From CAVSUB01 sp963730995 (GTDB taxonomy: Bacteria; Acidobacteriota; Vicinamibacteria; Vicinamibacterales; 2-12-FULL-66-21): a stretch of DNA of 64,000 nt. The stretch covers positions 1-64,000 of the forward strand of contig CAVSUB010000009.1 of the NCBI GenBank assembly GCA_963730995.1, given 5' to 3'. Shown here piece by piece: positions 33,409-42,169 of the stretch. Positions within the stretch are counted from its first letter, which is position 1. Each line of letters begins with the position of its first letter. Position numbers and translations under genes: made by a program. The notes beneath the pieces are model-generated. The model was not told where the DNA came from. It made no database searches and saw nothing but the letters and a program-made list of their open reading frames with translations.

Positions 33409-34557
33409 TCAGTCGAACCAGAGCAGCGGCTGACGGATGAAAAAGTTTCGTATCACTTCTTCGACGCTGGAGTCGGCCGGGAGGCGGGCCCACGTCTCCA
33501 GATACGCCGGACGGCTCAGGGCCACGGCTGCAAAAAGCAGGCTGCTTTGCCGCATCGGCCAGTTCTCGTTGTACATGACGTCCGGCGGCCTCTGCCATCC
33601 GCCTCTGTCCTTGATGAACGGCACCATGAAGGCCATCGCGCGCGGCATGCCGCGGCCATCCGGGAGCTCGAACGTCCACAGGTTCTCTTTCGGCGTCGAC
33701 GCGATCTGGCAGATTGCCGCCATCGCCTCCAGATTGAAGAGCGAGTAGCCGTAAGGCTTCGTGCGGGCGAGCTCGAGCGGGAAGCTCCCGTCCGGTCCCA
33801 TCTGCCCCGGGAGGAGAATCGTCCGGAAGCGGTCGCGCGCGTCCGCGAGCAGCGTCTCATTGCCGGTCAGGTGTGCGAAGGCGGCGACCTGCAGGACCCA
33901 GCAGGTCGCATGATTGTTCTTGGTGTCCCGCTCGGCGATGCCGTACTCGTGCGTGGTCATCCACGTCAGGTACTCCGCAAACCAGCGTTTGACGGCCTCT
34001 TCGTCCGAGACCTTCCACCCTGGCGCGCCGTGCAGCTGTTCGATCGCGCGCGCGACCTCGACCAGGTGAATCGTGTCGATGATGCCTGTGCCGCGCCCGG
34101 TCACGCGCCCGTGGATCGCCTGCGCGTACTGGAGGTTCGGGTTCATCCGCGTTGACCCGTCCACGAACCACGCACGCAGATGCCGCGCTGCGTGAGCTGC
34201 GTATCCAGCCTGATGCGTCAATCGCCACGCCTCGACGAGGGTCGGCAGCTGCACGGACAGCCGCATCAAGGCCCGGCGATGCTCGACGAAGTTCGCGGGA
34301 TTCGTCATCCCGTCGCGCTGAACATACGGACCGTCGGGGTGATCGGGGTCCGGCCACCAATAGTCACCTTCGGAGAAGAAATCGTGCAGTCCGCCCGCGC
34401 TCCGAGGCGAATGGGAGGCGGTGACCGTAACGGGTCCCTCCTGCAGGTACTGCCTGGCCGCGGCAAGGACGCGCGCACGCTCGGCGGCGAGATCGATCGG
34501 CGGTCCCGGCGAAGCACTCAACGCCGCTGCCGCCAGCAGGACGCCTGCGATCGTCAT
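33409..34557 (-). CDS. Alginate-lyase-family polysaccharide lyase
   Basis: A 382-aa exported protein (signal MTIAGVLLAAAALSA). It matches the alginate lyase (PL5-like, alpha/alpha barrel) family: HSPRSAGGLHDFFSEGDYWW, MNPNLQYAQAIHGRVTGRG, the active-site stretch TKNNHATCWVLQ with the Asn-His pair, and TKPYGYSLFNLEAMAAICQI. Such enzymes cleave uronate-containing polymers by beta-elimination. The product would be an unsaturated uronyl oligosaccharide, the kind of substrate used by GH88, encoded at 45847-47280. The start ATG overlaps the lacI stop as ATGA, so it is translated with the regulator. Confidence 0.87.
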   Translation of the reverse strand: MTIAGVLLAAAALSASPGPPIDLAAERARVLAAARQYLQEGPVTVTASHSPRSAGGLHDFFSEGDYWWPDPDHPDGPYVQRDGMTNPANFVEHRRALMRLSVQLPTLVEAWRLTHQAGYAAHAARHLRAWFVDGSTRMNPNLQYAQAIHGRVTGRGTGIIDTIHLVEVARAIEQLHGAPGWKVSDEEAVKRWFAEYLTWMTTHEYGIAERDTKNNHATCWVLQVAAFAHLTGNETLLADARDRFRTILLPGQMGPDGSFPLELARTKPYGYSLFNLEAMAAICQIASTPKENLWTFELPDGRGMPRAMAFMVPFIKDRGGWQRPPDVMYNENWPMRQSSLLFAAVALSRPAYLETWARLPADSSVEEVIRNFFIRQPLLWFD

Positions 34558-35585
34558 CCCCAGGGCTCCTCCGGCCCTCCGCTGGAACGGCGCACGACCA
34601 GCCGCGGCGGGATGACGACACGCTTGAATCCGGCCGGAGGCTCGGGATCGATCCGCTCGAGGATCAGCTCCGCTGCGCGCTTCCCGAGATCGTCGCGCGA
34701 CCAGCTCACCGTCGTCAGCGGCACGCGGAGCAGGTCACCGTGCGCGATGTGGCCCGCGCCGACGACGGCGATGTCGTCCGGCACGCGGCGGCCCGCTTCC
34801 CAGATGGCCTTCATCGCGCCGATGGCGGAGGGATCGTTCGCGGCGAAGACTGCATCGACCGCAGGTTTGACGGCCAGCAGTTTCTTCATCGCGCGGTAGC
34901 CGTCGGCATCCATGAACCCGCCGCGCACGACCCATTCGGCACGCGCGCGAATGCCGTGCGCCCGCAGCGCCTCCCGATATCCCGCCGTTCGCCGCCGGGC
35001 GTGGACGATCGCCGGCCCCGCGATGTGCCCGATCGCCTTGCGCCCCTGTTCGAGGAGATGGCTCGTGGCCATGCGACCGACTTCCTCGTCGTCGGTGACG
35101 ACGCGATCGCACTTGACGGCGGGGTGATCGTCGCGATCGATCATGACCAGCCCGATGCCCTGGGCGGCCAGGCGCTGGAGGAGGTCGGTATTCCCCGAGG
35201 CGTTGACCGACGCCAGGACGACGCCGTCCACCTGGCGCTGCTGAAGGATTTCGACTTCCTCGCGCTCCTTGCGCGGATCCTCGTTCGAGCTGCAGAGCAG
35301 GAGACCGTACCCGCGGTTGCGCGCGATCGACTCGATACCCGCGACGATCTCGACGAAGAAGGAGTGCATCAGGTCCGGAATGATGATGCCGAGCGTGCGG
35401 GTGCGACGGAGCGTGAGGCTTCGGGCGACGGCGTTGGGCTGGTACCCGAGCTCGGCGACCTTGGCGAGGACGCGCGCGCGTGTGGCATCGCCGATGTCGC
35501 TTCTGTTGTTCAGGACTTTGGAGACCGTGGTGATCGAGACGCCCAGTTCGTCGGCGACGCGCTTCATCGTGGTGGGAGGTGGCAT
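34554..35585 (-). CDS. LacI-family transcriptional regulator
   Basis: A 343-aa repressor. The N-terminal helix-turn-helix reads TMKRVADELGVSITTVSKVL followed by NNRSDIGDATRARVL and the hinge helix PNAVARSLTLRRT, all in the standard LacI pattern. The C-terminal periplasmic-binding-like domain (TLGIIIPDLMHSFFVEIVAG, VDAVFAANDPSAIGAMKAIW) binds a sugar effector. Two CTTTAACGNTAAAG palindromes lie 26-61 bp upstream and two more lie before the fucosidase and mutarotase genes. They are the obvious operators, so it should repress its own operon, the TonB receptor, the fucosidase and possibly the mutarotase. Effector unknown; fucose, rhamnose or a uronate are candidates. Confidence 0.92.
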   Translation of the reverse strand: MPPPTTMKRVADELGVSITTVSKVLNNRSDIGDATRARVLAKVAELGYQPNAVARSLTLRRTRTLGIIIPDLMHSFFVEIVAGIESIARNRGYGLLLCSSNEDPRKEREEVEILQQRQVDGVVLASVNASGNTDLLQRLAAQGIGLVMIDRDDHPAVKCDRVVTDDEEVGRMATSHLLEQGRKAIGHIAGPAIVHARRRTAGYREALRAHGIRARAEWVVRGGFMDADGYRAMKKLLAVKPAVDAVFAANDPSAIGAMKAIWEAGRRVPDDIAVVGAGHIAHGDLLRVPLTTVSWSRDDLGKRAAELILERIDPEPPAGFKRVVIPPRLVVRRSSGGPEEPWG

Positions 35586-35610
35586 GCGGTCCTCGGAGCC
35601 TCTCTCGTAC

Positions 35611-35624
35611 CTTTAACGCTAAAG
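35611..35624. promoter_or_regulatory. LacI-type operator O1
   Basis: CTTTAACGCTAAAG, a palindrome with central CG and one mismatched pair, in the intergenic region between divergent lacI and the TonB-receptor gene. Its centre is 22 bp from that of O2, about two helical turns. On the minus strand it overlaps a TTCACT -35-like hexamer for lacI. Confidence 0.75.
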
Positions 35625-35628
35625 TGAA

Positions 35629-35657
35629 TTGACTTTAACGATAAAGGATAGTATTGA
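35629..35657 (+). promoter_or_regulatory. Promoter of TonB receptor with embedded operator O2
   Basis: TTGACT (35629-35634), 17-bp spacer, TATTGA (35652-35657). The operator CTTTAACGATAAAG (35633-35646) overlaps the -35 box and the spacer, a position suited to repression. Confidence 0.7.
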
Positions 35658-35712
35658 TGCGGTCGGAGTGGCCGGCGTCCCGGCCGGGGACTGGCAGCGA
35701 GGAGGCACAGAC

Positions 35713-38700
35713 ATGTTCGGGACTCCTGGGTCGGTACGTGTACTCGTGCGGTTCGAAGGCGCCGTCCTGGCGGCGCTCCTCATGATCACGACGCCGGCGC
35801 GTGCAGCGTCCGCCGTCGCCATGGCGCCGCGTCCAGCGGTCGCCCAGAACACCGGCACGATCTCCGGGACCGTCATCGACAATACCAGTCAGGTGGTGCC
35901 GGGCGCCACGGTGACGCTCACCAACGAATCCACCGCCAGCGCCCGGACCACCGTCTCGGGCGAGCGCGGCGAATTCGCTTTTCGCGCCGTGGATGCCGGA
36001 TCGTACACCGTTCGGGTGGAGCTTGCCGGATTCCGAACCACCGAGCGGCGCAATAACGTCCTGAATGCCAGCGGGCAGCTGGACCTCGGATCGTTCAAGC
36101 TCGATGTCGGCACCGTGACCGAGGTGGTGTCGGTCGCCGCCGAAGGCAGCACGATCGAGACGAAGAACAGCGACTACTCTGGGCTCCTCACGGCGAAGCA
36201 GATCGCGCAGATCCAGAGCCGGGGCCGCGACGTCGTCAATCTGCTCCGGCTGCTGCCGGGCGTGCACTACGAGAACGATATCGAGGCAATGGGCGACAGC
36301 TTCGGATCGCAGATCCCGAACATCGGCGGCCAGCGCAAGAACTGGAATCAGGTCACCGTCGACGGCTTGAACGGCAACGAGCTCTCGGGCACCAACCGGA
36401 TGAACTCCTCGATCAATCTCGATGCGATCGCGGAGGTCAAGGTGCTGCTGAACAGCTACAAGGCGGAGTTCGGTCATACGGGCGGCGCCAACATCCAGGT
36501 CGTCAGCAAGAGCGGAAGCGCCGACTATCACGGCAGCGCGTACTGGTACGGCAAGCGCGACGCCTGGAACGCCTCGCCGTGGGAGAACAATCGCACCGGC
36601 GTCGCGAAGCCCTCGCTCCACATCGACACGCCCGGATTCAATCTCGGCGGCCCGGTGAAGATTCCGGGCGTCTACGATCAGGGCGCCGACAAGAAACTGT
36701 TTTTCTTCTACTCATTCGAGGCGCCGCAAGTGCAGAAGCCGGGGCCGCTGCGCCTGTACAGGATGCCCACCGCGCTGGAGCGTCAGGGCAACTTCTCGCA
36801 GACGTTCGACAACAACGGGGCCCTGATCTTCGTCAAGGATCCCGCCTCCTCGCTGGCATGCAGCGCGACGGCCGGCGGCGCCGGGTGCTTTCCCGGCAAC
36901 ATCATTCCGGCCAATCGGCTGGACAGCAACGGGCTCGCGCTGCTGAACCTGCTCCCCCTGCCGAATGCCCTCGGGCAGAGTCCGAACTACAACTTCACCC
37001 GCCAGGAAACGGCCGACAACCCGCGCTTCAACAACCTGGCGAGGGTCGACATGCGGCCGTCGAGCGGGAGCACGATCTGGGCGACGGTGCGGACGTTTTC
37101 GTCGAGCCAGTACGGGTCGGAGATCACGGCAGGCCCGGCGAAGTGGGGATTCTTCGACGGGTCCTACGTGTCCGGCGACAACGGCATCACCGGCGGCTGG
37201 AACCACGTCGCCTCCTCGAGCGGAGTCAACGAGCTCCAGTTAGGCATTCGACGGGCGACCGAAGCGTTCGGTACGCAAACAGATGCCGACCTGAATCGCA
37301 TCCTGAAGTCGACCGTCGGCTACACCCTGCCGCAGTTCCATCCGGAGCTGAACACGCTCGGCACCATCCCGCAGGTCACGTTCGGGCTGGCGACCACCGG
37401 TACGACCAGCCCGGACTTCACGTACGACAGCCGCATGGGATCGACCGCGCACGATTGGCTGGGCGACGTGCAGGATACCTTCACATGGACGCGGGGGAAG
37501 CACACCCTCAAGCTCGGTGGGTACTTCGAGTACATGCAGAACAACGAAGCACGCGGCGGCAATTGGTACGGCCAATACACCTTCAGCAACACGTCGACCA
37601 ACCCGCTCAACACGAACTTCGCGTTCTCGAACGCGGTCCTCGGCGTCTTCTCGCAGTACACCGAGACCGACAAGTACCGGCTGACCCAGAACCGTCAATG
37701 GTGGTCCGAGTGGTACGGCCAGGACACCTGGCAGCTCAACGATCGGATGACGTTCGACTACGGAGTTCGTTTCCTGCTGTACTCGCCGTACTACCGGCCC
37801 GACAACCAGGTTGCGAACTTCGATCCGTCGCGATACGACCCGAGCCAGGCGCCGAGGCTCTACTACCCGGCGACGGTCAACGGAACGAGGGTCGGCCTCG
37901 ATCGCACGACGGGCCAGACGGTGAATCAGATCTATATCGGTACTTTCGTGCCCGGGACGGGCAATCCCGCAAACGGCATGGTGCTGCAGGCTGACGCCGG
38001 CGTGCCGAAAGGGTTCCGCGAGATCGAACCGCCGCAGCCGGAGCCGCGGCTCGGCTTCACGTGGGATCTCACAGGCGCTGGCAAGACCGTCCTGCACTCG
38101 AGCGCGGGCCTCTTCCACCAGGCGCGTCTCGGAGGTGGATCGCTCGGGAATCTCGCGGCCAATCCGCCCTTCATCCACAACCCGGTCGTGTTCAACGGAT
38201 CGTTCGAGTCACTCTTTGCGCCCGGAGTCACGCTCTCGGACCGCCCTGGCACGGTGGAAGCGCTCGAGACCGCATACAAGACGCCCAGCTCTTACAACTG
38301 GTCGATCGGTCTGCGGCGCGAGATTGGGTGGGGGACGATGGTGGACGCGACGTACACCGGGTATCTCGCGCGCAACATGGAGATGTACTACGACCTCAAC
38401 GCGGTGCCCGACGGCGCGCGCAACCTGACCCTGCATCCGGAGAACCGCGACCCGACTGGCAGCGCCACGACCGCGCTGTCGGCCGACTTCCTCCGGCCGT
38501 TCCTTGGCTACGGATCAATCAGGGTCCGAGGGAACTCGGCAACGGGCGATTCGCACGCGTTGCAGGTTCAGGTCAATCGCCGCTACATCCACGGCGTCCA
38601 GTTCGGTGGCGCGTACACGCTGCAGCGGGCCCGAGGGTATGCGGACGAGGATCCCGGCAACCTCTCGACTTCGCTCAACCGTCCCGGGAGCTGGTACTAC

Positions 38701-39336
38701 AGCGAGCTCGCGCAGAGCAATCGTCAGAGTCTCGTCGTCAACTACACGTGGGATCTGCCGGCCGGCGGGCGCGGCGTCTTCAACAATCTGGCAGGTCGGC
38801 TCCTGCTCGACGGCTGGCAGCTCTCGGGGGAGAACGACTTCGTCAACGGCGACTGGGCCGACGTCATCCTGACCACGTCGGACAACTTCGACTTCACCGG
38901 CGGCGACGGTGGGAACGGGGGCTGCCTCGCGGGCAGCGATCCCTGCGCGCACGTGGTTCGCCCCGTCCTCGTCGGCGATCCCGCCGCTGGCGGCGGGAAT
39001 CCGCTGGGCGGCTGGTTCAACACGTCAGCGTTCCAGAGACCCTCGGGATTGGGCGACTACGGCAACGCGCCGCGCAACGTGATCCAGAAGCCGGGCGTCG
39101 TCAACTGGAACCTCGCGCTCTTCAAGAACGTCCCGATTGGCGGGAAGCGAAGCCTTCAGTTCCGAGCCGAGGCCTACAACGTTCTGAATCACACAGAGTT
39201 TCAGGACGTCGATCGCACCGCGCGGTTCGACCCGGCGGGCAACCAGATCAACCCGAATTTCGGGACGCCGATCGGCATCGGCACGCCGACACGGTCGCCT
39301 CGGACGATTCAGCTGTCGGGGAGGTTTGTTTTCTAA
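35713..39336 (+). CDS. TonB-dependent receptor, Oar/carboxypeptidase-regulatory type
   Basis: An outer-membrane protein of 1207 aa. ATG 35713 has GGAGG 8 nt upstream; earlier in-frame starts fall inside the promoter. A signal sequence is followed by a CarboxypepD_reg domain (GTISGTVIDNTSQVVPGATV, SYTVRVELAGFRTTERRN). A plug domain comes next (QSRGRDVVNLLRLLPGV, SINLDAIAEVKVLLNSYKAE) and then a long beta-barrel ending in Phe (IQLSGRFVF). Acidobacterial members of this type take up oligosaccharides or other large substrates, and no SusD partner is present. The operator/promoter arrangement puts it under control of the divergent LacI protein, so it is probably the importer for the fucosylated glycan. 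Confidence 0.92.
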   Translation: MFGTPGSVRVLVRFEGAVLAALLMITTPARAASAVAMAPRPAVAQNTGTISGTVIDNTSQVVPGATVTLTNESTASARTTVSGERGEFAFRAVDAGSYTVRVELAGFRTTERRNNVLNASGQLDLGSFKLDVGTVTEVVSVAAEGSTIETKNSDYSGLLTAKQIAQIQSRGRDVVNLLRLLPGVHYENDIEAMGDSFGSQIPNIGGQRKNWNQVTVDGLNGNELSGTNRMNSSINLDAIAEVKVLLNSYKAEFGHTGGANIQVVSKSGSADYHGSAYWYGKRDAWNASPWENNRTGVAKPSLHIDTPGFNLGGPVKIPGVYDQGADKKLFFFYSFEAPQVQKPGPLRLYRMPTALERQGNFSQTFDNNGALIFVKDPASSLACSATAGGAGCFPGNIIPANRLDSNGLALLNLLPLPNALGQSPNYNFTRQETADNPRFNNLARVDMRPSSGSTIWATVRTFSSSQYGSEITAGPAKWGFFDGSYVSGDNGITGGWNHVASSSGVNELQLGIRRATEAFGTQTDADLNRILKSTVGYTLPQFHPELNTLGTIPQVTFGLATTGTTSPDFTYDSRMGSTAHDWLGDVQDTFTWTRGKHTLKLGGYFEYMQNNEARGGNWYGQYTFSNTSTNPLNTNFAFSNAVLGVFSQYTETDKYRLTQNRQWWSEWYGQDTWQLNDRMTFDYGVRFLLYSPYYRPDNQVANFDPSRYDPSQAPRLYYPATVNGTRVGLDRTTGQTVNQIYIGTFVPGTGNPANGMVLQADAGVPKGFREIEPPQPEPRLGFTWDLTGAGKTVLHSSAGLFHQARLGGGSLGNLAANPPFIHNPVVFNGSFESLFAPGVTLSDRPGTVEALETAYKTPSSYNWSIGLRREIGWGTMVDATYTGYLARNMEMYYDLNAVPDGARNLTLHPENRDPTGSATTALSADFLRPFLGYGSIRVRGNSATGDSHALQVQVNRRYIHGVQFGGAYTLQRARGYADEDPGNLSTSLNRPGSWYYSELAQSNRQSLVVNYTWDLPAGGRGVFNNLAGRLLLDGWQLSGENDFVNGDWADVILTTSDNFDFTGGDGGNGGCLAGSDPCAHVVRPVLVGDPAAGGGNPLGGWFNTSAFQRPSGLGDYGNAPRNVIQKPGVVNWNLALFKNVPIGGKRSLQFRAEAYNVLNHTEFQDVDRTARFDPAGNQINPNFGTPIGIGTPTRSPRTIQLSGRFVF

Positions 39337-39344
39337 AGGGTTCA

Positions 39345-39373
39345 TTGACTTTACCGTTAAAGGGTAGTACCAC
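39345..39373 (+). promoter_or_regulatory. Fucosidase promoter with operator O3
   Basis: TTGACT (39345-39350), 17-bp spacer and a weak TACCAC. The operator CTTTACCGTTAAAG (39349-39362) overlaps the -35 box exactly as O2 does at the TonB-receptor promoter. It begins 9 bp after the receptor stop codon. Confidence 0.7.
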
Positions 39374-39408
39374 AGCGCCTGCTTGTGACGAGTCTCACGG
39401 AGGTTCGC

Positions 39409-40827
39409 GTGCTCAACGGTCGGTCGCTCAAGGAACTGTGTGCCGCTGCGGCGCTGCTCGGGTCGATGACCCTGGCGGGCAGCGCGGTTCCGGTGCCGCA
39501 GACGGCGAACCCCCCGGCGACGGATCCTGCGCGCGCAAACCGGCTGGCCTGGTTCCGCGAGGCCAAGTACGGGCTCTTCATCCACTGGGGCCTCTATGCG
39601 ATTCCTGCCGGAGAGTGGAAGGGGAAGCGCTCGCTCGGTCTCGGCGAATGGATCATGAACCGCTCGCAGATACCGGTGAAGGAGTACGAGCAGCTCGCCG
39701 CGAGGCTCAATCCTGTCAAGTTCGACCCGGATGCCTGGGTCCAGCTCGCGCAGGATGCCGGGATGAAGTACATCGTCATCACCTCCAAGCACCACGATGG
39801 GTTCGCGATGTTCGCCTCGAAGGTCAGCAGGTACAACATCGTCGACGCGACGCCGTACAAGCGCGACGTGCTCAAAGAGCTGGCCGACGCCTGCGCGAAA
39901 CGGAACATGCGTCTGGGCTTCTACTACTCGCAGGCGCAGGATTGGCACGAGCCGGGCGGGGCGGGCAATACCTGGGACTTCGGGCCCGACCAGGGGCCGG
40001 ACGGCAAGGAGCTCAAGGCGTACGACGAATACCTGCGCAACAAGGCAGAGCCGCAGGTCAAGGAGTTGCTCACCGGATACGGGCCCGTGGCCTTGATCTG
40101 GTTCGATACGCCACGGATGATGACGCCGGAGCGCGGCAAGCGCTTTACCAACCTCGTCCGGTCGCTACAGCCGACGACGCTCATCGATGGCCGGCTTGGC
40201 ACCGACGGCGACTATCGCTCGACCGGTGACAACGTCATCCCCTCCGAAACCTCGACCGAGGCGTGGGAGACGCCCGCCACCATCAACGATACATGGGGCT
40301 ACCGAACCGACGACACGAACTGGAAGTCTCCCGGCCAAATCGCCTTCAAGCTCGTCGACATAGTTAGCAAGGGCGGCAACTACCTGCTGAACGTCGGCCC
40401 GACGGCCGAGGGCGTGATCCCGCAGGCCAGTCAGGACATTCTGCGGACGGTGGGCCGCTGGCTCAAGGTCAACGGCGAGGCGGTCTATGGAGCGGGTCCG
40501 TCACCCTTTGGCGACGAGTTCGGGGAGTACAGCGCGCGGGGCGCGAAGGACGTGCGCGGCAACAAGCTGTTTCTGCCGCAGACCGAGTGGCGTGTAACGG
40601 CCAAGCCGGGCAAGCTGTATTTCACGTTCTTCAGCGAGCCGCGGGCACCGTTCGAGCTGCCGGCGATGAAGAACGCGATTACCCGGGCGTACCGGCTGGC
40701 GGACAAGGCGCCCGTGGAGCTGAAGCGGGAAGCGGGCCGCGTCAACTTCACGCTGGAGCGTCCTGTCCTCGATCCGATGGCGACGGTGATCGTCGTGGAA
40801 TACGAAGGGAACAGCGTCGCGCGCTGA
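39409..40827 (+). CDS. Alpha-L-fucosidase, GH29, exported
   Basis: A 472-aa protein from GTG 39409, which has GGAGG at the right distance; a GTG at 39385 is also in frame. The signal region is LKELCAAAALLGSMTLAGSA. GH29 hallmarks are RLAWFREAKYGLFIHWGLYA, YIVITSKHHDGFAMF, LGFYYSQAQDWHEPGG, the nucleophile Asp in PVALIWFDTPRMM, and NYLLNVGPTAEGVIP. A C-terminal beta-sandwich follows. The enzyme removes terminal L-fucose from glycans in the periplasm with retention. It is linked to the LacI operator O3 and follows the TonB receptor by 72 bp. Fucose would be processed onward by the mutarotase at 40990. Confidence 0.92.
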   Translation: MLNGRSLKELCAAAALLGSMTLAGSAVPVPQTANPPATDPARANRLAWFREAKYGLFIHWGLYAIPAGEWKGKRSLGLGEWIMNRSQIPVKEYEQLAARLNPVKFDPDAWVQLAQDAGMKYIVITSKHHDGFAMFASKVSRYNIVDATPYKRDVLKELADACAKRNMRLGFYYSQAQDWHEPGGAGNTWDFGPDQGPDGKELKAYDEYLRNKAEPQVKELLTGYGPVALIWFDTPRMMTPERGKRFTNLVRSLQPTTLIDGRLGTDGDYRSTGDNVIPSETSTEAWETPATINDTWGYRTDDTNWKSPGQIAFKLVDIVSKGGNYLLNVGPTAEGVIPQASQDILRTVGRWLKVNGEAVYGAGPSPFGDEFGEYSARGAKDVRGNKLFLPQTEWRVTAKPGKLYFTFFSEPRAPFELPAMKNAITRAYRLADKAPVELKREAGRVNFTLERPVLDPMATVIVVEYEGNSVAR

Positions 40828-40831
40828 TCCC

Positions 40832-40886
40832 ATGCGCGCCACGGGCGCGCCAAACGGGGTCCGGGGACGAAGTCCCCGGGTCTCGA
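40832..40886 (+). repeat. Two-hairpin intergenic element, copy D
   Basis: Five bases after the fucosidase stop: GCGCGCCACGGGCGCGCC, a short spacer, then GGGGTCCGGGGACGAAGTCC with CCGGG. The second stem is GGGGAC-GAA-GTCCCC, whereas the other copies have GGGGC-RAA-GCCCC. The paired substitution keeps the hairpin intact. Confidence 0.7.
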
Positions 40887-40989
40887 TTCGTGCGGAAAGG
40901 TGCGGCGCTGGGGTCCGCGCGATCCTGCTGGTCCTCCTCCCAGCCGGGTCCGCGACCGGCGCCGCACCCGCGTTTCCGGTCGACCTCCC

Positions 40990-41382
40990 TCAGCCCGCCT
41001 TCTGCCTGGCGGCCGCTTCGGCTTTCTGCCCGCCCTCGATCGCGGCGGCGTCCTGCCGCGTGGGGTCCAGATGGAACAGCGGTTCCATCACCGACCACCA
41101 GTTCTCGTGCCGGCCTCCGGGCGGCGGTTCCTGCATCGAGTGCATGAGGGCTTCCCATTCGGCCACGCGCGGGTGGGACGCGACGTGCAGCGCCATGCAC
41201 TGCTGGAAATCCCGGCCGTCGGTCTCGAGGATCATCACAAGACGGCGGTCGAGGATATAGATGTCCATCCTGGTGATGCCGGCGCGCTGGAGGCTCGTCA
41301 CTACTTCCGGCCAGACCTGCTGATGGTGCGTTCTGTAGCTGTGGATGATCGCGGGGTCGTTCTTGAGATCGATGGTGAGCAC
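40990..41382 (-). CDS. L-rhamnose mutarotase-like protein
   Basis: A 130-aa protein from GTG 41382, which matches the family start (LTIDLKNDPAIIHSYRTHH). A TTG at 41448 would extend it by 22 residues, with doubtful support. Family blocks are VWPEVVTSLQRAGITRMDIY, ILDRRLVMILETD and PRVAEWEALMHSMQEPPPG, with the conserved His and catalytic-region residues. RhaM-type enzymes interconvert alpha and beta anomers of rhamnose, and close relatives act on fucose. The operator O4 lies about 85-100 bp upstream, which suggests co-regulation with the neighbouring fucosidase. A C-terminal extension (DAAAIEGGQKAEAAARQKAG) is Ala-rich and unusual. Confidence 0.82.
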   Translation of the reverse strand: MLTIDLKNDPAIIHSYRTHHQQVWPEVVTSLQRAGITRMDIYILDRRLVMILETDGRDFQQCMALHVASHPRVAEWEALMHSMQEPPPGGRHENWWSVMEPLFHLDPTRQDAAAIEGGQKAEAAARQKAG

Positions 41383-41466
41383 GGTGCGGGTCCTGCGTGC
41401 GCCATCACTGGTGACCACGCTCGCATATTTCCATACCTCGACTGACAAGTCAAAGGTTACGGTTTA

Positions 41467-41480
41467 CTTTACCGTTAAAG
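41467..41480. promoter_or_regulatory. LacI-type operator O4
   Basis: CTTTACCGTTAAAG, identical to O3. It lies between the divergent mutarotase and ECF sigma genes. On the minus strand a TTGACT sits about 10 bp downstream, so the mutarotase promoter is the more likely target, but control of the sigma factor cannot be excluded. Confidence 0.65.
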
Positions 41481-41548
41481 TTACGCGCGCTCCACGCGGG
41501 CTGTTCACGGGCACGGTATCCGCGTTATCATCCGGCCCTCCGAAGCCC

Positions 41549-42169
41549 ATGGGCAATCACAGGGACTCCGACGTCCTGTCGCCGGACACTGTTGCCGGCG
41601 TGGACGTTACGTCGTCGTTCGCCTTGCTGCTCCGCGCGCGTCAAGGCGACGAGGTCGCTCGTAACGAGCTCTGCGCGCGGTACCTTCCCCGGCTCAGACG
41701 ATGGGCGCATGGGCGTTTGCCGTCGTGGGCCCGTGAGCACCTCGACACCGAAGACATCGTTCAGGATGCGTTGATGCGATCCGTCGGTCGGATCGAGTCC
41801 TTTACGCCGGAGCACGAAGGGGCCTTCTGCGCGTACGTGTGTCAGGCTCTGCGCAACCGGCTCCGCGACGCGTTGCGTCGCGCGTCGCGGCGTCCGTCCG
41901 GCCCTCCGCCGTCGCTCGACGCACCCGCACCCGATCCGTCGCCGCTCGAGCAGGCGGTCGGAGGACAGCTCCTCGCCCGGTACGAGCAGGCACTCGAGCG
42001 CTTGCGTGAATCGGATCGCGAACTGGTGGTCGCACGCGTGGAGCTGGGCCTCGACTACGCCGAGATCGCCGACATCTGCAGCAAGCCCTCCTTGGCGGCA
42101 GTTCGCGTCGCGGTCAGCCGCGCGCTCGTCCGGCTCGGAGTCGAGATGGGGCATGACCGACGATCCTGA
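41549..42169 (+). CDS. ECF-type RNA polymerase sigma factor
   Basis: A 206-aa protein from ATG 41549. Region 2 reads FALLLRARQGDEVARNELCA, RYLPRLRRWAHGRLPSW and LDTEDIVQDALMRSV (the -10 recognition block DIVQDA). After a Pro-rich linker (RRPSGPPPSLDAPAPDPSPL), region 4 has LARYEQALERLRESDRELVV and a helix-turn-helix LGLDYAEIADICSKPSLAAV. It belongs to the acidobacterial ECF group linked to protein kinases. It overlaps the start of the kinase gene by 17 nt, a layout that implies joint expression and functional coupling. Confidence 0.88.
   Translation: MGNHRDSDVLSPDTVAGVDVTSSFALLLRARQGDEVARNELCARYLPRLRRWAHGRLPSWAREHLDTEDIVQDALMRSVGRIESFTPEHEGAFCAYVCQALRNRLRDALRRASRRPSGPPPSLDAPAPDPSPLEQAVGGQLLARYEQALERLRESDRELVVARVELGLDYAEIADICSKPSLAAVRVAVSRALVRLGVEMGHDRRS

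Noticed and set aside
38061..40229. 722-codon plus-strand open frame across the TonB receptor and fucosidase genes
   Set aside because: Wrong frame of two well-supported genes; its start is internal to the receptor.
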